Positions 46,201 through 53,763 are shown, counted from the first letter of the stretch. The stretch is 64,000 bases of DNA from an uncultured Dehalococcoidia bacterium (GCA_958296225.1 OY282456.1:1364001-1428000); one strand, 5' to 3'. Notes: generated by a model not told the origin, from the letters alone. Numbers and translations: made by a program.

Positions 46201-46289
46201 CAGTTACCATGCACACCCCCAATGGGATGAAGAAAGCGGAATTCTGGCCGGAAGCCCTGTCGGAGGCCCAGGACATTTATGCCGCATAG
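43239..46289 (+). CDS. N6-adenine DNA methyltransferase fused to a degenerate MNT-like domain
   Basis: A 1016-residue protein with three parts. Residues about 1-110 contain RRRIDVEVRIGPVVVALEAE, which resembles a PD-(D/E)xK-type nuclease core with E-x-E instead of E-x-K. The middle holds the adenine methyltransferase: motif I DPACGTGTLLMAA at about 358 and motif IV NPPFTRDSL at about 485. Together this looks like a type IIG-style restriction-modification enzyme. From about residue 925 a further domain begins, EEQIAEFCRNNHITRLALLG, ending ALSEAQDIYAA, that aligns with MntA-type minimal nucleotidyltransferases but lacks their GS...DxD residues. The following HepT-like gene overlaps its end by 11 bp. 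Confidence 0.85.
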   Translation: MTTREHEQTLNVQLADELRALGLNARPEVTQPGRRRIDVEVRIGPVVVALEAEHGQSSAKQAEAIRDADARLQQGLAQCAVAVCYPDDTARATLASANLRWTVRDAADPPPASVADWTTGDLEQLASVIRLTPAQLGNPDYAAAALSSSLDGAVYRLSESQKQEMARALDLPRQTRNRKPVRNPWDAAAKRALLVVATAVMFHSRLDSHWPELRPGYDNRANPPEPFAGDWPPAMAQQCADLPDPITAFGDAWNLILALDYKPIFETGRAALFSCPRDPAFTAAIRNTARAALTVAGDIASLRHDLLGRIFHTVLDTARYDGSFYTTTPAATLLATLAISADWCDWQDPDAAAQLRITDPACGTGTLLMAAAERIRELAPQWRDDETVARALIEQVLSGYDVNLTATHMAATTLGLLSPSTRFQNMKIGRATLGLNDAGEVKLGSLELLGPDGQLPLLAWPTGIAQVDTAAEMSQPEPSDLVIMNPPFTRDSLRHDQFTPDVERKIKAREKAIFANTPVHLSSNGNAFLMLADYINKTDSGTLAAVLPLVTATNASAAGIRRHLAAKYHIETIVTSHDPERIYFSENTSIGEMLLVCRRWPADKGPKPPTRVVNLATNPDTPAEAVSVAWAIADGTIATRRDYCTVQEWPESKMAAGNWGAVQFLSPYLSEKFDALTRGKLFPATSLSKIADIGPAGQGVREMFDRSTLPGAGGMSALWDHKTDITQSMAASTDTHIIAKAGKSTQAQSLWSRRGRMLLPTRLFLPTTRVISVRLDTPGLGSAWVPCKPNDQSPDWEKAMCVYLNSSVGILCVLGDRSNRKPTYPNISIDDMRKLVVPDFAAIGEDTAAHLARAYDTFANRVLLPLPNLDACSVRRSLDAVVVNALNLNGETVDTIRRHLSMEPSITGKPYAAGAGAPAKPGFVLPEEQIAEFCRNNHITRLALLGDTVPDYYPDYRIKVLVEFDPEHIPGFAFFRMQRELGKMLGHAVTMHTPNGMKKAEFWPEALSEAQDIYAA

Positions 46290-46620
46290 TCCATTGGCGT
46301 CAATTCGCCATATGATTAGTCACGCTCAGGAGGCTCAGGAACTGGTGTCCGGTCGCTCCCGGGCCGATTTGGAGGACGACCGGGAATTCGCCATGCGGCT
46401 GACTCACCTGATGGAGATTTTCGGTGAGTCATCCGCGCGCGTCCCTGAGGAATTCCGGAAGATTTATCCCGAATTTGAGTGGCAGGACGCAGCGGATTTC
46501 CGCGACGCTCTAATTCACCAGTTCGACGTCATCGAGTACGACACCTTGTGGGAGGCCGTCCAGGACGAACTGCCGCTGCTAATCCGGCAACTGGAAGTGA
46601 CTATTGAGCAAGAAACGTAA
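46279..46620 (+). CDS. HepT-like (DUF86) protein
   Basis: A 113-residue HEPN-family protein of the HepT type, normally the RNase toxin of MNT-HepT pairs. The family motif RX4HxY appears as R75-DALI-H80-Q-F82, so R and H are kept but the tyrosine is phenylalanine. The start at 46279 lies inside the end of the methyltransferase-MNT gene, so the two are translationally coupled. In canonical systems MntA adenylylates the HepT tyrosine to neutralise it; here both the donor motif and the acceptor tyrosine are missing. Confidence 0.85.
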   Translation: MPHSPLASIRHMISHAQEAQELVSGRSRADLEDDREFAMRLTHLMEIFGESSARVPEEFRKIYPEFEWQDAADFRDALIHQFDVIEYDTLWEAVQDELPLLIRQLEVTIEQET

Positions 46621-46677
46621 TTTCCGGCAACGCCCCGGAACCGGACGCCAAACCAACGGCAATTAACCCGTCCCCGT

Positions 46678-46696
46678 GGGGTAAAATTACCCCATG
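46678..46696 (+). promoter_or_regulatory. Palindromic -10-like motif, GGGGTAAAATTACCCC then ATG
   Basis: GGGGTAA and TTACCCC flank AA, and TAAAAT (46682-46687) lies six bases before an ATG at 46694. The same arrangement occurs before mutS. On the minus strand it lies about 40 bp beyond the 3' end of the DUF433 gene, so a transcript from here would run antisense to that gene. Confidence 0.4.
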
Positions 46697-46718
46697 TCCA
46701 ATGAATCGCATCGGCCGG

Positions 46719-47030
46719 TCAGCCTTGCTGCGTTACGATTTCCTGCGCCGGCAGCTTTCTTTCTGCCACCACTTCCCACTCATCGCTTTCGAGAAAATCG
46801 TTGCCCCCATACCAGTGCGGCTTTTGCCGGGGCAGGTTTTCGCTGGCGTAGAGGCAACAGGCCCGTATGTCCTCAACCTTTAGCTGGGGATAGTATTTTA
46901 CGATGTCGTTTTCGGTGGACCCGCCGGCCATCAGGTACAGAACGAAGGAAACGGCAATCCGCGTCCCCTGCACCGTTGGTTTGCCTACGGCGATGTTTGG
47001 ATCGATGATGATTCGCTCTCGCCAGTCCAT
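46719..47030 (-). CDS. DUF433 antitoxin-like protein
   Basis: A 103-residue DUF433 protein, usually the antitoxin partner of PIN-like DUF5615 toxins. The core IIIDPNIAVGKPTVQGTRIAV and GSTENDIVKYYPQLKVEDIRA with the helix-turn-helix-like part is intact. No DUF5615 gene is adjacent; the genes on either side run in the opposite direction. It is an orphan or a remnant of a pair. Confidence 0.85.
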   Translation of the reverse strand: MDWRERIIIDPNIAVGKPTVQGTRIAVSFVLYLMAGGSTENDIVKYYPQLKVEDIRACCLYASENLPRQKPHWYGGNDFLESDEWEVVAERKLPAQEIVTQQG

Positions 47031-47186
47031 AGCATTGCCTCCGGTTAGGCTCCCCTTGACGCTGCCCCTTGACGTTACCCATCAATGCGATTATAGCATA
47101 GCCAAGCCATTGCCCCGTTTCAGCCGGCGGTGTCCATCAATCAAATCCCGTCTATCCCGTCCATCCCGGTCAAAACGCGGTTGGGG

Positions 47187-47201
47187 TAGAATTACCCTAT
47201 G
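47187..47201 (+). promoter_or_regulatory. Possible leaderless promoter for mutS
   Basis: TAGAAT (47187-47192) lies six bases before the mutS ATG at 47199, so initiation would fall at or next to the start codon. A -10 box at this distance is the signature of leaderless mRNA in several bacterial phyla. No clear -35 or Shine-Dalgarno sequence is seen upstream. Confidence 0.45.
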
Positions 47202-49817
47202 TCATCGCCGCGCCTTACGCCGGTCAGACGCCAGTGGCTGACCATCAAGCACTCCTACCCGGACGCCATCGTGCTGTTCCGCATGGGGGATTTTTACGAG
47301 TGCTTTGACGATGATGCCCATACGCTTTCGTCGGCGCTGGAAATCGCGCTCACGTCGCGCAGCATGGGCAAAGATACCCGCGTGCCGCTGGCCGGGGTGC
47401 CGGCGGTTTCGCTGGATACCAACCTGGCCCGGCTTATCCGCAAGGGCCACAAGGTAGCCATCTGCGAGCAGCTGAGCGACCCGGCGGAATCCCGGGGACT
47501 GGTCGAGCGGGGCGTGGTGCGCGTGGTTACGCCGGGCACCGTGCTGGAGTCAGCCTTGCTGGATAATCACGTCAACAACTATCTGGCCGCCGTTTGCCAG
47601 GACGACGCGCAGGCGGGTTTGGCCTACGTTGACGTTACCACCGGGGAGTTTGCGGCGGCTCAAATTCCGGCCGACCGGCTGCCGCTGGAACTGGCCCGGC
47701 TGCAGCCCTCGGAAATGCTGGCGCCGGCAAACGACGAGCCCCTGCACTTCGTCGCCGCTGACGGCGCCCGGTTTTCGACCACAACCCTGGACGCCGCCGC
47801 TTTCAACCCGGACGTTGCCCGCCGTGCCCTGCTCGAATACTACGGCGTCCTTTCGCTGGAAGCCTACGGCATTGAATCCCTGCCGCTGGCGGTGCGGGCC
47901 GCCGGGGCCATCGTTGATTACCTGCGCTATACCTACCAGGGCGAGCGGCCGGCGCTGGCGCCGCCGGCGGTGTACAACACGGCGTCGTATATGACCCTGG
48001 ACCCGCAGACGCGGCGCAATCTGGAGCTGTTTGAGGCGGGCCGGTGGGACAGCCGGGATTTGTCGCTGCTGGCCGCGCTGGACGATACGCGCACCCCCAT
48101 GGGGGCGCGGCTGCTGCGTCGCTGGCTGGGCCGGCCGCTGCTGGATTTGGAACGTCTGGAGCGACGGCTGGATGCGGTGCAGCTTTTCTGCGACGATGCC
48201 TTCCGCCGCAATGACGCCGCCGCCGCACTGGCGGAGATTTCGGACCTGGAACGCATTCTGAGCCGGATTCAGACCCATTCCGCGCCGCCGCGAGACTTGC
48301 TGGCGCTGCGGCAAAGCGTGGCCGCCGCCGGGCGTCTGGGCGCCGTGCTGTCGGGTGAGAATGCCGGTCAAGTGTCCTGGTTGGCGAAAGAACTGCGCCC
48401 TCTGCCCGACGTGACGAATCTAATCGACCAGGCCATCGCGCCGGAACCCTCCGGGCAGGTTGGCGAGGGCGGCGTGATACGCCCCGGTTTCGCGCCGGAA
48501 CTGGACCGGGTGCGCACTCTCGCCAGCGACACCCGCGGGTTCATCGCCGGCCTGGAGGCTGCGGAGCGGGAGCGCACCGGCATCCGCAGCCTGAAGGTGG
48601 GCTTCAACCAGGTTTTCGGCTACTACATTGAGGTCAGCCGCTCCAACCTGAACGCCGTGCCCGGCCACTATCAGCGCCGGCAAACGCTGGCTAACGGCGA
48701 ACGTTACATCACGCCGGAGCTGAAGGAATACGAAAGCCAGGCGCTGGACGCGCGGGAACGGCTGGGGGAGATGGAGCGCACTTTGTACCGCCAGGTTTGC
48801 AGTCAGCTCGCCGACCACGGGGCCGCCGTCTCGAGGCTGGCGGCCGCGGTGGCGCGGGCCGACGTGTTCGCCGGGCTGGCCAACGTCGCCGTGCGGCAGG
48901 GTTACGTGCGCCCCGCCCTGAACGACGGAACCGCAATCCGCATCGCCGACGGCCGGCATCCGGTGGTGGAGCGGGTGCTTGACAGCGGCTCATTCGTGCC
49001 CAACGACGCCGCTCTGGACGCTGAAGATGCCCAGATTATGGTAATCACCGGGCCGAACATGGCCGGCAAATCTACGTACATCCGGCAGGTTGCCATCATC
49101 GTCCTGATGGCCCAGGTGGGCAGTTTTGTGCCGGCGTCGGCGGCCACCATCGGGCTGGTGGACCGCATCTTTACCCGCGTGGGCTTGCAGGATGACCTGG
49201 CAACCGGCCAGTCAACCTTTATGGTGGAGATGGTAGAAACGGCGGCCATTCTCAACCAGGCCACCTACCGGTCGCTGGTGATTCTCGATGAAATTGGCCG
49301 GGGCACCAGCACTTACGACGGCCTGTCCATCGCCCGCGCGGTGGTGGAGCATCTGCACAATAACCCACGGCTGAGCTGCAAGACGCTGTTCGCCACCCAC
49401 TACCACGAGCTGACCGAACTGGCCGCCACGCTGCCGGGCGTCCGCAATTACAGCGTCGCAGTGTCCGAGGAGGACGGACAGATTGCCTTCTTGCGCCGCA
49501 TTATCCCCGGCGGCGCGGACCGCTCCTATGGCGTCCACGTCGCGATGCTGGCGGGGATGCCGTCGTCGGTGGTGAGCCGCGCCCAGGAGCTGCTGACCGC
49601 GCTGGAACAGGAGCGCGTCCACGGGGCCGGAACCCGCCGCGCCAGGCGTCGCAATGCTGCGCCGCCGCCGCAGCTGGCCCTGCCATTATTCGACTCGGAC
49701 AACCGGCGTCTTACCGACGCCCTCTTGCAGATGGACGTCGCCAACCTGACCCCGCTGGAAGCCATCAACAAACTGTACGAATTGCAGGAACAGGCCCGCC
49801 GCGACGAACCGGCGTGA
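47199..49817 (+). CDS. mutS: DNA mismatch repair protein MutS
   Basis: Mismatch-recognition ATPase, 872 residues, normal MutS1 length. The mismatch-binding motif is seen early as LFRMGDFYECFDDDA (Phe-x-Glu near residue 30). The Walker A is TGPNMAGKSTYIRQV and the Walker B with signature is ILDEIGRGTSTYDGLSIA, followed by the ATHYHEL motif. No Shine-Dalgarno is evident before the ATG. It shares direction with mutL 1.9 kb downstream, with four small genes between. Confidence 0.96.
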   Translation: MSSPRLTPVRRQWLTIKHSYPDAIVLFRMGDFYECFDDDAHTLSSALEIALTSRSMGKDTRVPLAGVPAVSLDTNLARLIRKGHKVAICEQLSDPAESRGLVERGVVRVVTPGTVLESALLDNHVNNYLAAVCQDDAQAGLAYVDVTTGEFAAAQIPADRLPLELARLQPSEMLAPANDEPLHFVAADGARFSTTTLDAAAFNPDVARRALLEYYGVLSLEAYGIESLPLAVRAAGAIVDYLRYTYQGERPALAPPAVYNTASYMTLDPQTRRNLELFEAGRWDSRDLSLLAALDDTRTPMGARLLRRWLGRPLLDLERLERRLDAVQLFCDDAFRRNDAAAALAEISDLERILSRIQTHSAPPRDLLALRQSVAAAGRLGAVLSGENAGQVSWLAKELRPLPDVTNLIDQAIAPEPSGQVGEGGVIRPGFAPELDRVRTLASDTRGFIAGLEAAERERTGIRSLKVGFNQVFGYYIEVSRSNLNAVPGHYQRRQTLANGERYITPELKEYESQALDARERLGEMERTLYRQVCSQLADHGAAVSRLAAAVARADVFAGLANVAVRQGYVRPALNDGTAIRIADGRHPVVERVLDSGSFVPNDAALDAEDAQIMVITGPNMAGKSTYIRQVAIIVLMAQVGSFVPASAATIGLVDRIFTRVGLQDDLATGQSTFMVEMVETAAILNQATYRSLVILDEIGRGTSTYDGLSIARAVVEHLHNNPRLSCKTLFATHYHELTELAATLPGVRNYSVAVSEEDGQIAFLRRIIPGGADRSYGVHVAMLAGMPSSVVSRAQELLTALEQERVHGAGTRRARRRNAAPPPQLALPLFDSDNRRLTDALLQMDVANLTPLEAINKLYELQEQARRDEPA

Positions 49818-49944
49818 GCGCGGCGCGGCCGGCCAGCGACATTACACAGAATTTACATACCGCCTACTTATGTTAAAGCCAGCCGGGGGTATAAAATATC
49901 CGGCGTTACCGGAGGTTCGGAAAAAATTCGACGGGAGATTGAGG

Positions 49945-50307
49945 ATGAGCGATACGGCAATGATGTACTGGTGGCCCCGTTGAAGCAGCTGTCGTAAAGT
50001 GCGGGAGTTGCTCGTGCAAAACGGTTACACGGTGGCGGAACGGGATTACTTCAAAGAACCCTTTGGCGAGGCGGAACTGCGGGACTTGATTGCCGAGGCG
50101 GGCGAGCCGGGCGTGTCCGCCATGTTCGCCAGCCGCAGCCCGTCGCTGAAAAAGATGGGGCTGAACGCCGCCGAGCTGTCGGAGGAACGCAAGGTATCGC
50201 TGATGCTGGCCGAGCCGCGGCTGGTGCGCCGTCCTATCGTCCGCCTGGGCGACCGGCTGATTATCGGCGCCAGCGTCAAGGTGATTACGCAGGCTTTGGG
50301 CGGCTAA
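49945..50307 (+). CDS. ArsC/Spx-like protein, predicted selenoprotein (in-frame UGA)
   Basis: Read through one in-frame TGA (49981-49983, codon 13), this gene encodes 120 residues, the normal ArsC/Spx family length. The N-terminus reads MSDTAMMYWWPR-U-SSCRKVRE, with Sec where ArsC/Spx proteins have the first Cys of C-x-x-C (or the single redox Cys). The conserved C-terminal segment LVRRPIVRLGDRLIIG is intact. GGGAGA lies about 9 bp before the ATG at 49945. Without readthrough only 12 residues would be made. It sits between mutS and a HAD-like gene. Which substrate it reduces is not predictable. Confidence 0.84.
49981..50012 (+). promoter_or_regulatory. Predicted SECIS element (UGA plus hairpin) in the ArsC-like gene
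   Basis: Immediately after the UGA, AGCAGCT (49984-49990) pairs with AGTTGCT (50006-50012), seven pairs including one G-U. Inside the 15-base loop a weak four-pair stem (TCGT with GCGG-side bases) can form with apical loop AAAGT. The geometry is less typical than in the TlpA-like gene, so this structure is a candidate only. Confidence 0.5.
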
Positions 50308-50358
50308 TGCAACCGCCATGCTATCTGAACAACCAATTACCAGGATAACGAACCGACC

Positions 50359-50796
50359 ATGAAAATTTTCTTTGACGTTGACTACACCATCCTGGGGCTG
50401 GATGACACCCTGCGCCCGGGCACCGTGGACACATTCCAGAAGCTGCTGGACGACGGCCACGAAATCTACATCTGGTCAGGCTTGGGCGAGCGTTGGGAGG
50501 TTATTGAGAAGCACGAGTTGGGGCGGTTTGTCTCCGGCGTGTATGAAAAGCCCACGCACCACTACCACGAGCGGCTGGTCGAGTTGAAAGTTCCGGTGGA
50601 GCCGGAGTTTGTCATTGACGACTACCCGGAGATAGTGGCCGCGTTCGGCGGGGTGTGGGTGCCGCCCTACTTCTTTTCCCGCAGCGTTGACCACGAGATG
50701 GCGCGCATCTACCGGATTATTTGCGACTTTCTGGAAACGGGAGGGTCGGAAGACCGGCAGTACCGGGCGAAAGGCACCAAGGTTCCGCTGTTCTAG
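50359..50796 (+). CDS. HAD-like protein of unknown function
   Basis: A 145-residue small HAD-fold protein. Motif I is MKIFFDVDYTILGLDDTLRP (DxDxT) and an IYIWSGLGERWEVIEKHE segment resembles motif II (S), with FVIDDYPEI as the late acidic motif. No cap domain is present. It lies between the ArsC-like gene and hicBA. Confidence 0.78.
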   Translation: MKIFFDVDYTILGLDDTLRPGTVDTFQKLLDDGHEIYIWSGLGERWEVIEKHELGRFVSGVYEKPTHHYHERLVELKVPVEPEFVIDDYPEIVAAFGGVWVPPYFFSRSVDHEMARIYRIICDFLETGGSEDRQYRAKGTKVPLF

Positions 50797-50849
50797 CCGG
50801 CCTGACGCGACGGCGCAACGTCTAAACCGGAACCGCAGAGGGCAACATT

Positions 50850-51407
50850 ATGGACTTGCTGGCTTTTAAGATAGTCATTGAGCCGGATGAAGACGCCTGG
50901 CGGTCGTATTATCCGGCGTGGGAGCATTTGGGAGCGGCTACCGGCGGGGAGACACCGGAAGAAGCCGCCGCCGGCATCAAGGAAGTCCTCGAGATGATGG
51001 TCGAGGAAATTGAACGGGGCGAAATTGAATGGCCGATTGAACCTTGCGCTCCTGACTGGGACTTTAGCAAGCCCAGCATACAGGACGCGCCGGAATCGGT
51101 TCAGCGCAAGTGCGCTCCTGAATACCCGGATGCAATAGCAGCTCACGGTGGCCTACCCGTGCTGCATTCCGGGTCCGGGGCTGCCCACAGTGACGTTTAC
51201 CGGCTGATTTACGTTGCCCTGGATGACGTTATGGCGGCGATGTACGAGAGCGACAGATTGGCGCTGACCCGCACCGGAGGCTATGTGCCCAATGTGTTCA
51301 CGCCGTGGTACGGCAATGCGCCGGTTAGCGGTGAGCGGGATACGCCCGCTGCGTCGGGCGAGGAAATCGCCCCGGGACGGGCGCCGGCGGCTTTCGTAGA
51401 TGGCTGA
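50850..51407 (+). CDS. HicB-like antitoxin with C-terminal extension
   Basis: Residues 1-60 match HicB: FKIVIEPDEDAWRSYYPAW, then EHLGAATGGETPEEAAAGIKE. The protein continues to 185 residues with a region containing DVYRLIYVALDDVMAAMYES that is not recognised. Usual HicB antitoxins have about 70-150 residues and often a DNA-binding C-terminus; none is obvious. hicA follows after 52 bp, giving the less common B-A order. Confidence 0.65.
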   Translation: MDLLAFKIVIEPDEDAWRSYYPAWEHLGAATGGETPEEAAAGIKEVLEMMVEEIERGEIEWPIEPCAPDWDFSKPSIQDAPESVQRKCAPEYPDAIAAHGGLPVLHSGSGAAHSDVYRLIYVALDDVMAAMYESDRLALTRTGGYVPNVFTPWYGNAPVSGERDTPAASGEEIAPGRAPAAFVDG

Positions 51408-51459
51408 CCGGATTGGAGCATTGTCTCCACTAGGGGGCTGTTTGCGAAAGCATTAGCCG

Positions 51460-51717
51460 ATGCCGATTAACTACCAACGGATTAGAAACATAACGGCTCG
51501 CGAAATTGAGAGCGGGTTGTTTCGGGATGGTTTCATACTGCATCATGCGACGGGCAGCCACCGCCGTTACTACCACGAAGCCACTAACCGGAAAGTTTCA
51601 ATATCCTGGCACAGCCGAGGGCAAACTTTCCGGATTACCACCTTGCGCAGCATCATTGAGGCGCAAGCCCGGTGGACGGAAGCCGACCTCATCCGCCTGG
51701 GCCTGCTTCGCAACTAA
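51460..51717 (+). CDS. HicA-like mRNA interferase toxin
   Basis: An 85-residue double-stranded-RNA-binding-fold toxin. The family pattern is GSHRRYYHEATNRKVSISWHSRG with the catalytic His in the GSHR motif, followed by TLRSIIEAQARWTEADLIRLG. It cleaves mRNA when free of HicB. It ends 6 bp before mutL. Confidence 0.78.
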   Translation: MPINYQRIRNITAREIESGLFRDGFILHHATGSHRRYYHEATNRKVSISWHSRGQTFRITTLRSIIEAQARWTEADLIRLGLLRN

Positions 51718-51723
51718 CGCCTG

Positions 51724-53478
51724 ATGACCATCCAACAGCTCCCGCCCCACGTCGCCGCTCAAATTGCCGCCGGCGAAGTTATTGAGCGGCCCGCCTCCGT
51801 AGTCAAGGAACTGGTCGAGAACTCTCTGGACGCCGGGGCGGGTCGCATTGACGTTGCCGTCCGGCAGGGCGGCGTGGGGGAAATCCGCATCACTGACGAC
51901 GGCTGCGGCATTCCCGCCGGGGAGGTGGGTCTGGCATTCCGGCACCACGCCACCAGCAAGCTGGCCAGCGTTGCCGATTTGCAATCAGTGGCCACGCTGG
52001 GGTTTCGCGGTGAGGCGCTGCCCAGCATCGCCGCCGTTGCTCGCGTTACCGGCACCACCAGGCCGCCCGACGCCGACGGCGGCGCGCGTATCGAGTTTCG
52101 TTATGGCGAGCTGGTCGGTGAACGGCGTCAGGGCTGTCCGATTGGCACTACCGTAGAGGTGTTGGAACTGTTCGGCAATTTGCCGGCACGGCGCAAGTTT
52201 CTGCGTTCCGCGGCGGCCGAGGCGTCCCGCATCCAGGAGGTGGTGACGCGCTACGCGCTGGCGCATCCCGGCGTCCGGTTCTCCCTCGCCGTTGAGGGGC
52301 GGGAAGTGGTGAATACTCCGGGCAGCGGCCGGTTGCAGGATGCCATCCTGTCCGTGTACGGCGCGGAAGTGGCGTCGCGGATGCTGCCTGTTGACTTGAC
52401 CGACGGCGATGCTGCGGTCAGCGGGTACGCCGGGGCTCCCGACCTGAGCCGGCACAACCGTTCCTACATCACCCTGCTGGTCAACCGGCGCTGGGTGTAT
52501 GACCGGTCGCTCAACTACGCCATTGAGCAGGCATATCAGGGTACTTTGCCCGACCGGCGCTATCCGCTGGCCGTCATCAACATTGCCATTCCGCCGGAGC
52601 AGGTGGATGTCAACTCCCATCCGGCCAAGCGGGAAGTGCGGTTCCGTCAGGAAAACCGGCTGTTCTCCGCAGTGCAACGCGCAATCCGCGATGCGCTGGC
52701 GGCCCATGCTCCGGTGCGGCAAGTGTCCCGGCCATTCACGTCATCCGGTGAACCGCCGCCGCCCGTCGGTGAAGCCGGGCGCGCCGCGCCATCATCTCGG
52801 GGCGTCCCGGCAGACACAGCCGGCGCGCGCCCAGCCGCAGACGGCCTGGCGCTGCCGGCCACGGCGCTGGCGCCCTCGGGCCGCCCGCTGCGGGACGTGC
52901 TGGCCGACTTGCGCGTGGTGGGCCAGATTCGTCAAACTTACGTGGTAGCGGAAGGGCCGGAAGGGATGTACCTGATTGACCAGCACGCGGCCCACGAACG
53001 GGTTGTGTACGACCAATTGCGGCGACAGGCCCGGAACCGGGAGGGCGCGGCGCAACCGCTGCTGGCCCCTTTGCCCGCCGAGCTGTCCCTCTCCCAAGCG
53101 GCTACTTTGCAAGAATACGCCGATTTGCTGTCCGGCTACGGGTTTCAGATTGAACCCTTTGGCGGCGGCTCCTGGCTGGTGCGGGCCGTGCCGGCGACGC
53201 TGGCCGCGCGCGGCAGTCCCGACCCGGCAAGCGCACTAACCGCCCTGCTGGACGCGGTGGCGGTGGAGCAGATTGTGATGGAACGGGAGGACGCCCTGGC
53301 CGCCACCATCGCTTGCCACGGGTCGGTGCGCGCCGGTATGACCCTGGCCCAGGATGAGATGGACGCCCTGCTGCGCCAACTGGAAACGACCGACAATCCG
53401 CACCATTGCCCCCACGGGCGGCCCACGGTGGTGCACTTCACCCAATACCAACTGGAACGGGAATTCGGCCGGCGTTAG
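51724..53478 (+). CDS. mutL: DNA mismatch repair protein MutL
   Basis: GHKL ATPase that couples mismatch recognition to repair, 584 residues. The N-terminus IAAGEVIERPASVVKELVE and the DDGCGIPAGEV and GFRGEALPSIA motifs are standard. The C-terminal half has DQHAAHERVVYDQLRR, the dimerisation region, and CPHGRPTVVHF near the end. No DQHA(x)2E(x)4E endonuclease motif break is apparent, as DQHAAHERVVYDQ fits DQHAxxER, the endonuclease form. It starts 6 bp after hicA. Confidence 0.95.
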   Translation: MTIQQLPPHVAAQIAAGEVIERPASVVKELVENSLDAGAGRIDVAVRQGGVGEIRITDDGCGIPAGEVGLAFRHHATSKLASVADLQSVATLGFRGEALPSIAAVARVTGTTRPPDADGGARIEFRYGELVGERRQGCPIGTTVEVLELFGNLPARRKFLRSAAAEASRIQEVVTRYALAHPGVRFSLAVEGREVVNTPGSGRLQDAILSVYGAEVASRMLPVDLTDGDAAVSGYAGAPDLSRHNRSYITLLVNRRWVYDRSLNYAIEQAYQGTLPDRRYPLAVINIAIPPEQVDVNSHPAKREVRFRQENRLFSAVQRAIRDALAAHAPVRQVSRPFTSSGEPPPPVGEAGRAAPSSRGVPADTAGARPAADGLALPATALAPSGRPLRDVLADLRVVGQIRQTYVVAEGPEGMYLIDQHAAHERVVYDQLRRQARNREGAAQPLLAPLPAELSLSQAATLQEYADLLSGYGFQIEPFGGGSWLVRAVPATLAARGSPDPASALTALLDAVAVEQIVMEREDALAATIACHGSVRAGMTLAQDEMDALLRQLETTDNPHHCPHGRPTVVHFTQYQLEREFGRR

Positions 53479-53547
53479 GCTCCGGCCAACGGCGCGGGGG
53501 CAACCCTGGCGGCTGCCCCGCAGCCCGGTCAGCAACCGGGCGACTCC

Positions 53548-53763
53548 CTAACGCCGGGGGTCGGTCCTGGGGTCCTGAGCCGGGTGGAAGATGGAACCGG
53601 GGCCGGGGAACTCGTGCATCGCTTCCGCCGGGGCTTTCCGCCGGCCGAAGGGCAGCATCCCGGCGACAACCGCAGCGCCGGCGATGCCGATGCCCAATAC
53701 GCCAAGAAAGCGGCGGCGGGAGGTTGCGGTTGCGGATGTGAGGTTATCGGTTTGGTCAAGCAC
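53548..53763 (-). CDS. Small Tat-signal-bearing protein
   Basis: A short frame with a twin-arginine signal: SRRRFLGVLGIGIAGAAVVAGML, then APAEAMHEFPGPGSIFHPAQD. A GTG at 53763 gives about 71 residues; a TTG at 53829 gives 93. The Tat segment and what follows resemble the first part of a Rieske-type or other periplasmic Tat substrate, but the protein stops soon after. It may be complete as a membrane-anchored peptide or a truncated fragment. Confidence 0.5.
   Translation of the reverse strand: MLDQTDNLTSATATSRRRFLGVLGIGIAGAAVVAGMLPFGRRKAPAEAMHEFPGPGSIFHPAQDPRTDPRR

Noticed and set aside
46694..47008. 104-codon plus-strand frame opposite the DUF433 gene
   Set aside because: Despite a promoter-like motif before its ATG, it has no domain and overlaps the clear DUF433 gene on the other strand; any transcript is more likely antisense RNA.
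24762..50000. Genome-wide reassignment of UGA as an explanation of the three in-frame stops
   Set aside because: UGA ends many intact genes in the window (secY, rpmJ, rplN, pheA and others), so it is a normal stop codon here; selenocysteine is the better reading.
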